The notes beneath the pieces were generated by a model. That model did no database searches. It was not told where the DNA came from and saw only the letters and a list, made by a program, of their open reading frames with translations. The position numbers and the translations under genes are program-made. Below, in pieces: positions 44,025 to 55,500 of a stretch of 64,000 nt of DNA. Each line of letters opens with the position of its first letter. The first letter of the stretch is position 1. This DNA is from Salvia splendens (lineage: Eukaryota > Streptophyta > Magnoliopsida > Lamiales > Lamiaceae), in NCBI RefSeq assembly GCF_004379255.2, contig NC_056051.1, forward strand, positions 9,463,968 to 9,527,967, given 5' to 3'.

Positions 44025-44492
44025 CTCCAACTCCTCTTTAAGAGATATGTCCAAACGGCATGACATTGTTATCTTGGTTTCCCGTGGCTTAGCTCCTTAC
44101 TTTAAGGTGAATTATCCATGGAGGTCCCTCCGTTAAGCCCCTTTTTGAATTGGGGTTCTTCCCTCGACGGATTGGAGACATGTAGGGATGTGATTGCTTG
44201 TATTCCACATCTCCTTTTCCCACTGGCGCGGGCACATTCTTGGTTAGGTTGTTTTGTGGCAGTATCAGTCTGTGCCTTAGTAATGGTTTTTTTCCTTCTA
44301 TATTAACATATTTCTGATTATCTGAATCTGTTCTGAATACATCTGAGTTTTCCTATCAGCAGTTATAGAAAGATCCCATTATTCATTCACGATTCATATT
44401 TTGATAAATTTTGATACATGTTAGTAGGATTGTATTTATCTTTTCACTTCCTGCTGAGGCTTACTTTCAAGGGAATAATGTTGAGGCTTATA
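44025..44492 (+). other. 3' UTR and downstream flank
   Basis: The sequence after the stop is T-rich and plausibly untranslated. I do not see a canonical AATAAA, and the transcript end is not placed. There is no other feature. Confidence 0.5.
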
Positions 44493-44671
44493 CTCCCTCC
44501 GTCCCGGACTACTTGCACTTATTTCCTTTCTGAGCGTCCCAAGTTATTTGCACTATTTCCATTTTTAGTAAAAATTTTCACCTACAGCCGTAATATTTGA
44601 CTTTGCTATACACTCATTCCTTAATCTCCATGCCGAAAATGAAACGTGCAAGTAGTGCGGGACGGAGAGAG
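44493..44671. mobile_element. Stowaway-type MITE
   Basis: CTCCCTCCGTCCCGGACTAC and the mirror GTAGTGCGGGACGGAGAGAG bound 179 bp, with TA on both sides. Confidence 0.88.
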
Positions 44672-44825
44672 TATTTGAATTGTCATTACTTAAGTCCATT
44701 TTAAATCTGTCACCTGTCTTGACTCCTCAAGCAGTTTCTTTTATTGGATCTCGTTATAGATTTGAATAATTAAAAAATGGATGGGACTTGGAAAGAGTTA
44801 AAAGTGACTTTATTAGTTCATATTA

Positions 44826-45053
44826 CTTTCTCCATATTATAGAAATAGGCTATATTTTCTTTTTCGCCCGTCCCATAGAAATTGCATATATCTATTTATG
44901 GTAATCTTTTTTCTTCTTCTCTTTTACTTTATCATCTTTGCTCCTATCACCCACTACACAATTTTAACTATTTTTTCTCCTATCTTATTTTACCAATTAC
45001 ACATTAAAACTCGTTCCAACTCTAAAGATTCTATTTCTATGGGACGGAGGGAG
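44826..45053. mobile_element. Stowaway-type MITE
   Basis: CTTTCTCCATATTATAGAAA on the left and TTTCTATGGGACGGAGGGAG on the right bound 228 bp, with TA on both sides. The left end is more decayed. Confidence 0.8.
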
Positions 45054-45102
45054 TATTTCCTAGCAATTAATAGTTTCGCTATGATTTAAAATGATATTCT
45101 GA

Positions 45103-45517
45103 TAGGGTTGTGTTAGGGTAACGCCACTCTTAAAGTGACAACGTGACAACAATGTAGCATGCAATATGCGATACATAAGTAAGCAATATGCAATACATAG
45201 GCAAGCAACTCAGCATAAGGTAACAAGCAACAACAATACGAAATCAAAGCACTATGGTGACACCATAGTTTAAATGACAATCTAAGCAAACAATCTGTGA
45301 TACTTAGGCAAGCAATTTGTGATATATAGGCAAACAACTTGACATATGGTTCCAAGCAATTTGAGATACGAAATTACAGATAATCAAGCAATCAACGATA
45401 CATATGCAAATAAGTCTGTCATGTGGCAGGCTAAGATTGAATCTGCTTCTAAATTTAAGGATCATCATTGATGATAGATTGTCATTTTAGTATAGTTGTC
45501 ATTTTAGTATAACCCTA
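45103..45517. mobile_element. Non-autonomous TIR element with internal repeats, copy 1
   Basis: TIRs TAGGGTTGTGTTAG and (mirrored) TAGGGTTATACTAA bound about 415 bp. The body repeats a unit like GCAATATGCGATACATAAG several times. A related copy in inverse orientation lies at 62824-63217. No TSD is clear at this copy, so the class (hAT or MULE) is undecided. Confidence 0.6.
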
Positions 45518-45642
45518 AACGAGGGTATAATTTCAAAATTTGTGGAACTCAACGAGTGTAAAACAGTATGATTACAGTAGGTAAAAATTTGTGTACTTTG
45601 GTTATACCTTTCTTTCTTCCTTTAAATCATTGCCATTACTTA

Positions 45643-46155
45643 GAGCATCTCCAGTGGGCGGACATCCCACTAGGACATCCACTAGGACATCCCAAAAACA
45701 CCTCCTGCCACGTCACTAGGACTTCCCATCCCACTGCCACGTCACTAGGACATCCCCTGCACAATCTGCCCTTCCCATCGCCCTTCCCACTAGGACATCC
45801 AGCAATTAAAAAAAATCATACATTAACAAATAAAACAATTAACATTTACGGAAATAAAATTTGACCGAGAATACGAACGGGAAAAATTAACAACTTCATC
45901 GGAAATAAAATTTAACGAGCCGTATATATAGAGTTTTAAAAAAAAAAAATTTAAAAACGGGACGTCCGACCGGACGTCCGACTGGGCGCCACAATGGCGG
46001 ACGTCCGCCCGCCCGTCGCGCCGACGTCCGAGGACACCCGACGTCCTCACGGGACGTCCGTATCCGACCCTAAACGCCACAATGGCGGACGTCCCGGTCG
46101 CCTGTCGCGACGTCCGACCGGATGTCCGACCGGACGTCCGCCATTGGAGATGCTC
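45643..46155. mobile_element. PIF/Harbinger-like (Tourist) non-autonomous element
   Basis: GAGCATCTCCAGTGGGCGGA on the left and CCGCCATTGGAGATGCTC on the right bound 513 bp, with 3-bp TTA duplications (45640-45642, 46156-46158). The right half is GC-rich with CGTCCGACCGGACGTCCG repeats; the left half repeats ACTAGGACATCC. Confidence 0.8.
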
Positions 46156-46263
46156 TTAGTCCCACTATTTGATTTGAAGATTTGTTGGAATGCAATACTT
46201 AATCGGAGCTAATTTCGACACAACTCTTCTACATTCTCATCTTAAATATTGCAAGACTATATA

Positions 46264-46543
46264 CTTCTTCCGTTTTATAAAAATATGAGCAATTGATATG
46301 ACACGGGAATTAAGATAAAATTAGTAAAGTACAAGAGAAAAGAAGATGATTAGTTAAAGTAGCATCAATTGATAGTGGGACTCACATTAATACATTACTA
46401 GTCGTGTTTAATGGTGGTATAAGTTGTAAATTTGTTGATGTATATGGATAATAAATTATGATACCTTCCTAAAAATGGATTGCACATATTTTTTAAAACG
46501 GATAGAAGTGGAAAGTGCATATATTTTTATGGGGCGGAGGAAA
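46264..46543. mobile_element. Stowaway-type MITE, diverged
   Basis: CTTCTTCCGTTTTATAAAAA on the left and TTTTTATGGGGCGGAGGAAA on the right bound 280 bp, with TA flanks. Confidence 0.78.
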
Positions 46544-46667
46544 TATTAGTATGTGTTAGTTTCAAGAGCAAATGCGATTTATATGCTTATCTTTTTTTTC
46601 TCTATACATACTTATTTTTGGAAGATTGAATTGTCACTTAAAATTATCTTATATGGATCAAGTCTTA

Positions 46668-47280
46668 GAGCATCCACAGTGGGGCGGACGATAGCCCGCC
46701 CTATGCATCATCCGCCCCATCGTCCTCCATTGTAGCTCCGCGGACTATGCGATTTCCTTCCTCCGCGCCCTAAGCATCCTCCGCGGACTATAACCAAATT
46801 TTGCATCCACCGGCCTATCCTCCGCCCCATTGCGGGGGTAAGGAGGATAGGTCCGGACGATGCACACATTTTTCATTTTTAAAATTTTTTTTTGTATTTT
46901 CTTCTATATATATAAAAAAAAATTTAGTTCATTTCACACCTTTCACTCCACTCTCTTCCCCATCTCAATTTCTCTCTAAATTCAATAATGAAATCCGGCG
47001 ATTTTTCATATTTGCAAGCATAAAATATAGTAAAAAATAAAAAATAAATACTGACAATAGGATTTGCCTTTAATTTATGGTGTTTTTATATTTATTCTTG
47101 CTAATTTATATATTTGCAAACATAAAAAATAAAAAACAAATACCAAATAGGAGTTAAAGTTATAGGACGGGCAATAGGGCATACCACTGCAGGTGAATGA
47201 AATAGAGGATAAAATGCTGATGTGGCAGAGGATAGAGCACCCTATAGGGCGGGCTATACGGCCCCCATTTGGATCTTGTA
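46668..47280. mobile_element. Second Tourist-like element, right end decayed
   Basis: The left end GAGCATCCACAGTGGGGCGG follows TTA. The right end near 47255-47280 (GGGCGGGCTATACGGCCCCC then ATTTGGATCTTGTA) is a degenerate mirror. The interior has CCTCCGC/CCGCCC words and an A-rich centre. The right boundary is approximate. Confidence 0.6.
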
Positions 47281-47799
47281 AACATTTCACATGGTGATGG
47301 AGTTTTGTTTCATCGGTCGCGTCTATTCTAGCACTATAATAATTCTGTAAGAAGGTATTTAGTGGGTTTTGGCTCATAATGATTTACTCTAATAATTCTG
47401 ACTTGTTGTTTCTAATAAATTTATACAAATTAGAAAAAATATTTATTACAAAGAAATAATATTGAAGAAACCTTAAATGAAATGTTTTTTTGTTGGTTTT
47501 GTAAACGAACAGATTTTCAAATTTGAAATCTATACCAATATGTACTACTTATATTTGCGAAATAAAAATTGAAAAATAACAATATAATACTACAGTTTTA
47601 GAATCAGTATATAAAATAGTTACTACAAATATTGTGATTGATTATTATATCTAAAAATTTTTGATGCAAAAATTTAATAATAGTAGATATTTTCAAGAAT
47701 AAATCAATTACACATTTCCTTTAATAATATAAATAAATAAGGAAAAAAGTAATAATATAATTTCCCTCTAGGAGGGGCAAATCATTCTAGAAATATGTA
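47281..47799. other. AT-rich interval without recognised features
   Basis: I see no gene, TIR or repeat of note in this ~520-bp stretch. Confidence 0.5.
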
Positions 47800-48052
47800 C
47801 TCCCGCGTCTCATTATAAGAGTTACACTTTGTCATTTTGGCCGTCCCACAATAAGAATCACACTTCATTTTTACCATAAATCGTCAGTAGGTCTCACTTT
47901 CTACTAACTCACTTCACTCGCATTTTATTATAAAATCAATATATGAAAGTGGGCCTCATTATATTTCACTAACTTTTTCACGTCACTATTCTTTACATTT
48001 CTTAAAACTTGTGTCCACAATAAGAGTGACTCCAATTGTGGAATGGACAGAG
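47800..48052. mobile_element. Stowaway-type MITE
   Basis: CTCCCGCGTCTCATTATAAG on the left and the mirror-like GGAATGGACAGAG on the right bound 253 bp, with TA flanks. It resembles the element at 34780-35030. Confidence 0.8.
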
Positions 48053-48123
48053 TAATTAACATTGAAATCAGTTCAAAATAAATTGGTTTTGACCTATTTA
48101 AATTTGGAGGGCATATATATATA

Positions 48124-48593
48124 CTCCCTCCGTCCTATGATAGTTTGGGCATTTATTTTGAGCACAAGATTTAATAAATTGATATGTTAAAGGTTAAAAT
48201 GGAGAGAGTAAAGTAAGGGAGGCATTAAGATAAAAGAAATGAAGAGAGAGTAAAATATGATAAAGGGTAAAGTTTTTGCCATAAAAAAATGACTTGACTA
48301 CCTTGGGACAATTATTAGAATTGGAAAATAAAATGTAATTAGGATTTAGTTTAACTTTTATTCTCAACCTATATATAAGGCAATGTATTATATTTTGTAA
48401 TCTACTCTTTTAATAATGTAGTCAATAAAGATATTATCCTTGTTTCTCCTCTCTTTTAATCGACAGTCCTCTCTTCAGTTAGTGGCAGTTTCTTCTTCCT
48501 CCTTCAATGGAGGTTTCTCCATTATTTTGATTTTCCAAATATTCATAAAAATTTGAAAAGAAATACGATTCAACTACCTTAGAATGGAGGAAA
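48124..48593. mobile_element. Stowaway-type MITE interrupted by a small LTR-like insert
   Basis: The left end CTCCCTCCGTCCTATGATAG and right end CCTTAGAATGGAGGAAA are flanked by TA. The MITE body breaks off at about 48313 and resumes at about 48546. Without the insert the length (~240 bp) matches its relatives. Confidence 0.7.
48314..48545 (+). repeat. Possible small solo LTR / TRIM inside the MITE
   Basis: About 230 bp begins near TTAGAATTGG and contains CTATATATAAGG (a TATA-like box). It then has TAATCTACTCTTTTAATAAT and ends near ATATTCA. The layout resembles a short plant LTR. The termini and TSD are not clean. Confidence 0.4.
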
Positions 48594-48810
48594 TATAATT
48601 TTATGTATATTAATTTTTTTTCTTAATTTTATTGGGGGATAGGCTAAATGTTAAGAGAATTTTCCTCCCCCTAATGTTGTCGGATGGGCAAAATTCATGG
48701 TACATCATCATGTTAGCAAATTACTAAGTCATCATGCGTATTTCAAGTCATTGTGCAAATTTTAAGTCACCGTTTTATAAGCACCATGCAAATTTCTAAT
48801 CGTTTTATTA

Positions 48811-49027
48811 CTCTCTCCGTTTCTTGTTAATAGAGACATTATTTTTCGGCACAGAGTTTAAGAATAGTGTGTTAAATAGATGATAAATAAAGTAAGAGAG
48901 AATAAAGTAGGAGAGATGACGAGAACGAGATAATAAAGTAAAAGAAATAGTTACTTTTTGCCAAAAATAGAAATCAGTCAATTATATTGAAACTTACCTA
49001 AATAGAAAAATTACGGGATGAATGGAA
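48811..49027. mobile_element. Stowaway-type MITE
   Basis: CTCTCTCCGTTTCTTGTTAA on the left and ATTACGGGATGAATGGAA on the right bound 217 bp, with TA flanks. Confidence 0.78.
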
Positions 49028-49113
49028 TATTTCTTTACCATGCACTCATGTTATAATATTTAATAATAATATTTCTTTACCATGCACTCATGTTATAATA
49101 TTTAATAATTTTC
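49028..49113. repeat. Short direct tandem duplication
   Basis: Two near-perfect ~45-bp copies containing TTTCTTTACCATGCACTCAT stand head to tail right after the MITE. Confidence 0.85.
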
Positions 49114-49160
49114 TTTTGATTGTCCTAATAATGGTACATTCACAACACTATGACTTTAAT

Positions 49161-49719
49161 TAGGGCTGGGGAAAAATATCGAAAAAATGATATATCGCTC
49201 GTATCGTATTGAAAAATATCAGAAAATTATCGGATTTTCGATATATCGTAATTTTCGATACGAAACGATACCGTATCGTAAGTTTTCGATACGATAACGA
49301 TATGAATTTCCTTATATCGCTATATATCGTTTTATATCGAATATACGATACATATCGATATTTTCGATATATCGTTTTATATCGAATATACGATATATAT
49401 CGAATATACGATATTTATCGATATTTTCGATATATCGAATTTCGGTACGATATATCGAATTTCGGTACGATATATCGTTTATATCGAATATACTATATAT
49501 ATCGAATATACGATATATATCGATATTTTCGATATATCGAATTTCGGTACGATATATCGAAATATCGATACGATAACGATATAGATATCCTCCATATCGA
49601 AATTCGATATATCGAAACTTTCGATACTATAACGATATGAAATTCTTTCATATCGATATTTTCGATACGATATACGATACAACGTTTTCGATACGATATA
49701 TCGTATCGACCCACCCCTA
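49161..49719. mobile_element. hAT-type MITE filled with ATATCG repeats
   Basis: TIRs TAGGGCTGGG and CCCACCCCTA bound 559 bp. A perfect 8-bp duplication ACTTTAAT (49153-49160 and 49720-49727) flanks it, the hallmark of hAT insertion. Almost all of the interior is built from ATATCG/CGATAT words in both orientations and can fold extensively. The long frame through it is a by-product of the repeats. Confidence 0.88.
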
Positions 49720-49729
49720 ACTTTAATTA

Positions 49730-49993
49730 CTTCTTTCGTCCCGTTTAAGATGACACGTTTTCTTTTTTAGTTTGTCTCAACTAAGATGACACATTTCCTT
49801 TTTTGGAAACTTTCTCTCTTCAATTAATACACTCAACTAATTTTTCTCACTCCTATTAAAATATTCATCTTTCTTTCTCTCTCTATTTCAATACTTACAC
49901 CAACATTTTCTCACTCTAACTAACACTTTAACCAATAACTCCTAAAATCCGGTGCGGCTAAGAAATGTGTCATCTTAGCCGGGACGGAGGAAG
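49730..49993. mobile_element. Stowaway-type MITE
   Basis: CTTCTTTCGTCCCGTTTAAG and the mirror CTTAGCCGGGACGGAGGAAG bound 264 bp, with TA flanks (49728-49729, 49994-49995). It begins one base after the hAT TSD. Confidence 0.9.
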
Positions 49994-50696
49994 TAGTTAA
50001 CAATTTCACGATTAGTTACACACATTCCTTTTATTATGATTTTTTAGCATACATAAAATCTATATCCACGAATTGTGATATATACAAACTTTAGTCTTAT
50101 TGCAGAACCACAAAACCCTTATTGCAGAACCACAAAACCACATTCGAAGGTCATTTTTAGACAATAAGGTCATTCTTAGTAGTTTTTAGATCATGATAGT
50201 AAGCATGATATAAATTGATCTAAAAATAATATTTGTATTTTTAAAACAAAACTAACAATGACAGGTTCGATAGTTCGGCACTAGAGATTAGTTCGACATT
50301 GATTATAACCTCTATACCCATTTTATTTCATTAAATGATCCAAATAATCTTCGTAAACCTAATGATACTATTCATAGCAAATATTTGAGCTTGTATAATA
50401 ATTACTCCTATAAATCACATTAACCTTTATTCGTATCTTAGATTTTTTATTATCTTTGAGTTATAGCTACTGCCTACTTGCATGTTCATCTGAAGCTATG
50501 TTTCCTATTCATTTGAGCATTTTCAGAAAATGAAAAAATGTGTGGTGTGGGATGTTTATAAACTTTGGATTGTTGAAGGATTTATACAACTAGGCGAATA
50601 TTCAAGTTTGAAAGAGGCTGCAAAGTATTATTTGTTTGATCTCTATTGAGAAATCTCATTTTAGTTCACCTTGATGATATTTATAAATATAAAGTA
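49994..50696. other. AT-rich interval without recognised features
   Basis: About 700 bp hold only short chance frames. A 19-bp direct repeat (TTGCAGAACCACAAAACC) occurs near 50100-50138. Confidence 0.5.
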
Positions 50697-50920
50697 CTCC
50701 ATCTGTCCCGGTTCAAGTGATTAATTTTTTATGCCCATTGTTTTTTAATAAATAGTTAAAATGTAAAGGAAGTAAAGTAAGAAAGAATAATGTAGAAGAT
50801 GACTTCCTCTACGTTATTCTCTCTCTTACTTTATTTTTTTTATCACTTTAACTAGTTATTATCATTTTCTCAAAATACGTGCGGAAAGCCAAGAAATCAC
50901 TTGAGCTAGGACGAAGGACT
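50697..50920. mobile_element. Stowaway-type MITE with palindromic centre
   Basis: CTCCATCTGTCCCGGTTCAA on the left and TTGAGCTAGGACGAAGGACT on the right are imperfect mirrors with TA flanks. The centre GAAGATGACTTC is palindromic, so the whole element is close to a single hairpin. Confidence 0.75.
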
Positions 50921-52592
50921 TACATGATCTAGTAAGAGAGATGTGCCTAAAAGAGATGTGCCTAAAGATTGGTAAGGAGGAGGAGTTTTTTATGTGTTTC
51001 CACCCACAGCCATAAATATTGAGCGTCAAGTTGTACTAAGTGGAGAGACGAATCATGAAGCAGTAACTGCTGATGCTCCAATCCGACTGCTCAAGCTGCT
51101 AAACTACCTGGTTTAAACATGATGAAAAAATGATTAAAGCCACTTTCGCACACTTATCAAGGATATCTCCCGATTACTATACACACCCACTTCTTCCCTT
51201 AGGGAGTAAAAAGAAGGGGAATATATTTTATTGAGAAAAATGTACCAAAAATACACAAACTTAACTATTGGGGGACAACAGGTAAAACCACTTATCATTT
51301 TTAGTTTAGTGTAATTTATTTTCTCTAGCAAACTTTTCACTCTTTCCTAAAAAGAGAGATTTCAAACTCAAGGCTGTCAAGATCTTTTGTTTACCATCTG
51401 TTGAAGCTTGTAGTAGGTTTTTCTCAACATCTTAGCCCTCATTTTAGGTGCTTATCTTTAAGAAGGTTTGGTGTATTTATTTCTCGTAGCATTTATATTA
51501 TGGTTGTTGATGTTCTCGATTGGTTAGTTCAAAACCCTTGTTTTAAAGTTTGCTATTTTATGTTTATGTTAAGCTACTTTCTTGTGGTGTATTTTTTTGT
51601 TTATTTAAGTTATCTAAGCATGTTAGGAGTCATTTTATGGGTTGTTCATGTTTGAAAAACGTTTCAAAAAAGAGAAGGAAAATGTGTGCAAGTACCTGAT
51701 TATTGTGTGATTTTCGTCGTCTAGTCGGGTTTCATTTTGCTTGTCTTTGTATTATCTTGTTGATTTCATTTTTTAGCTTTTCTCCACCATGTTTAAGTGT
51801 TCTTGAAGCTTATTTTCATCTTGTTTAAGTGTTTTAAACAAATAAGAACTGTATAAACCAAAACCGTTACTAACACATCCCAAGAATTATATGAGTTTAG
51901 TTACACATGATGGAATAATCTAAACACATAGTTTGTAGAGAAAACATAGAAAACATGAGAACTAAAGCAATAAAACCCAAAGGTTGAATCTTGTAGCCTT
52001 GATTTTCTCTTGATTCCACTTTTCAAACTCCTTAAGCAATGATCAACAGTCGAAGGAACTCTCAAATATTATGGTTTGAAGATTATGCAGTAAAAGGTTC
52101 TTTTTTTTTCTTTTTTTTTATAGCCTCAAAATTGTGTCTCACAATATGGTAAATATTCAGCATAGTATGGTAAGTCTTGGAGAAAAAATAAGGCAATTTC
52201 TGTGCGTCGCGTTTTTTCAGCAGGTCGCTGCACTTTGTTCATCGGTCGCTGCAAATCATCTCGTAGCTTCTATATCTCGATCAGCAGTCGCTGCACTTGT
52301 TGCAGGGGTCGCTTGCAATCAGTCCGTAGCTAAAGGATCTAAATCAGCAGTCGTTGAGCGTGTTCATCTTTCAGCTCTATCTTTCGAAGCGGGCAGCTAT
52401 AGGAGCAACAGTCGATGGAGGCCAGCGGTCGCTGGCAAAGGTGCAGCGGACTGCTGACTGGCTCGAAAATTCCAGATTTTGATCTTTGATTTTTTCTATC
52501 TTTTTAGACTCTATTTTCCATATTTCTCACAAAATACGTAAATATACCAAAATAGATAAAATATGCAAATAATAGATATGTGATGCAACTTT
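50921..52592. other. Unclassified interval, possible old LTR
   Basis: No gene is supported. Between 52205 and 52440 the word GTCGCTGCA or close variants occurs about six times in a GC-richer patch, the sort of content seen in some plant gypsy LTRs. I cannot find termini or a TSD. The frame at 52134-52457 has no recognisable domain. Confidence 0.4.
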
Positions 52593-55500
52593 TGAAGGGG
52601 TTAGCAGCCGAAGCATACATAAATCAATTACATAATAATTCTGATCTATTTAGCAGAGTATTTAGACAAAATCTATTCGCGAAATTATCTCATGTATCAT
52701 GCTCATAACTTGAATTAAATCATGCTTTAGCGTAATTGAAACTTAAAACATGCTTTCTACGGATTAGTCATTTTACCTTGGGGATTCTCCAAAGAATCGA
52801 AGATAGCTAACGCCTTCTCCACGTGAAGATCTTGAGTACTAAACCACGGATCTTCTGACTAGTTCCCGGACTGTATGCTGATATCAGTGTGGGATGATCT
52901 CACCAGAATACTAAGACTTAAATAAAGAAGACAGAAATCCCTCACGGAGTAGGAGATGGGAGAAAAATCGTCCCCTATGAGAGAGAGGAGAGGAACGAAA
53001 ATTTTGACAAAAAATAAGTGTATTTTCTGTATCTTTTATTCTCCTATTTATATTAAGTCACATATTGGGCCCAGTCATGGATCAATGGAAGGTTTTGGAT
53101 ATGGCCTCCCCAAATTATCTTTTTACTAATTAAATTGAACCCACAATTTAATACAAGCTTACATTGGAATATTACGAGCAACCACTGCAAAAGTAATATT
53201 GCACTGCCCATCCAAATCTGAAATTATAAGTAATCCGGGTTTCCATTTGTTTGTCGTTCATTTCCCGCGCTTAAGATAGAAACGTCCATTAATTAATTAG
53301 TGTCTGCTATGAACTTAATTAATTAACATCTTATTAATTCCAAGAATGGACTTAGCAAGAAACACTTATTTATTATTCATCTGTGCTCCTCTTGAGAACG
53401 TTATCAAACGAGACTCACCTCGCACATGATTCAATATAACAGCAGTCCTAGCACCGCTAGATATTAATCATCATTATCCAATATACCAGGATTATTGGGT
53501 TGCGAAAAACCCGCACCATTTGGTAAGTCAAAGTAATGCATAATTAATACTGTATGCTCAATGCTAACGTACATTGATTAAGAAATAAATAATTTATCTA
53601 GACTTGTCTTTCAGTAGATAGCATAAAGACTTGTCTGGCTGTTAGATCCAATTCAGTGCTCTATCACACCAATGTCATCTTATTTCAGTAAGGCTTAGAA
53701 AATATGCAGACTGACATTGCAACCTTTCACAATAAGTAGTGTAGGCCAATCTGGATTCCCGGACTGACTGCTGATATCAGTGTGGGCTGATCTCACCAGA
53801 ATACTAGGACTTAAATAAAGAAGACAGAATTCCCTCACGGAGTAGGAGAGAGGAGAAAAATCGTCCCCTATGAGAGAGAGAAGAGGAACGAAAATTTTGA
53901 CAAAAATAAGTGTATTTTTTGTATCCTTTATTCTCCTATTTATATTAAGTCACATATTGGGCCCAATCGGGGATCTATGGAAAGTTTTGGATATGACCTC
54001 CCCCAATTATCTTTTTACTAATTAAACTGAACCCACAATTTAATACAAGCTTACATTGGAATATTACGAGCAACCACTGCAAAAGTAATATTGCACTGCC
54101 CATCCAAATCTGAAATTATAAGTAATCCGGATTTCCAATTATTTGTCGTTCATTTCTCGTGCTTAAGATGGAAACGTCCATTAATTAATTAGTGTTTGCT
54201 ATGAACATAATTAATTAACATCTTATTAATTCCAGACTTATTTATTATTCATTTGTGCTCCTCTTGATGACGTTATCAATCGAGACTCACCTCGCACACG
54301 ATTCAATATAATAGCAATTCTAGCACTACTAGATATTACTCATCACTACCCAATATACCAGGATTATTAGGTTGCGAAAAACCCGCACCATTTGGTAAGT
54401 CAAAGTAGTGCATAATTAATACTGTAACGTACATTGATTAATAAATAAATAATTTATCAAGATCCCATCTTTCAGTAGATAGTATAAAGACTTGTCTCGC
54501 TGTTAGATCTAATTCAGTGCTCTACCACACCAATGTTATCTTATTTCAGTAAGGCTTAGAAAATATGCGGACTGACATTGCAACCTTTCACAATAAGTAG
54601 TGTAGGCCTATCTGGATTCCCGGACTGAGTGCTGATATCAGTGTGGGCTGATCTCACCAGAATACTAAGACTTAAATAAAGAAGACAGAAATCCCTCATG
54701 GAGTAGGAGAGGGGAGAAAAATCGTCCCCTATGAGAGAGAGGAGAGGATTGAAAATTTTGACAAAAAAAAGTGTATTTTCTGTATCTTTTATTCTCCTAT
54801 TTATATTAAGTCACATATTGGGCCCAGTCATGGATCTATGGAAGGTTTTGGATATGGCCTCCCCCAATTAGCTTTTTTACTAATTAAATTGAACCCAAAA
54901 TTTAATACAAGCTTACATTGGAATATTACGAGCAGCCACTGCAAAAGTAATATTGCACTGCCCATCCAAATTTGAAATTATAAGTCCGGGTTTCCATTTG
55001 TTTGTCGTTCATTTCCCGCGCTTAAGATGGAAACGTCCATTAATTAATTAGTGTTTGCTATGAACTTAATTAATTAACATCTTATTAATTCCAAGAATGG
55101 ACTTAGCAAGAAACACTTATTTATTATTCATCTGTGCTCCTCTTGAGGACGTTATCAAACGAGACTCACCGCGCACACGATTCAATATAATAACAATCTT
55201 AGTACCGCTAGATATTAATCATCACTACCCAATATACCAGGATTATTGGGTTGTGAAAAATCCGCACCATTTGGTAGTCAAAGTAGTGCACAATTAATAT
55301 CGCATGCTCAATGCTAGCGTACATTGATTAAGAAATATATAATTTATCAAGACCCCGTCTTTCAGTAGATAGCATAAAGACTTGTCTCGCTGTTAGATCC
55401 AATTCAGTGCTCTATCACACCAATGTCATCTTATTTCAGTAAGGCTTAGAAAATATGCGAACTGACATTGCAGCCTTTCACAATAAATAGTGTCGGCCTA

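Noticed and set aside
49209..49640. 143-codon open frame rich in Tyr, Arg, Ile and Asp
   Set aside because: It is produced by ATATCG repeats inside the hAT MITE, and the opposite strand is equally open. It is not a gene.
49160..49720. Regular short repeats that could suggest a CRISPR or satellite array
   Set aside because: There is no constant repeat/spacer spacing, and the block has hAT termini and an 8-bp TSD in a plant genome.
52134..52457. 107-codon frame with Ala/Val/Ser-rich sequence
   Set aside because: No domain is seen; the composition follows the GTCGCTGCA words of an LTR-like region and there is no gene context.
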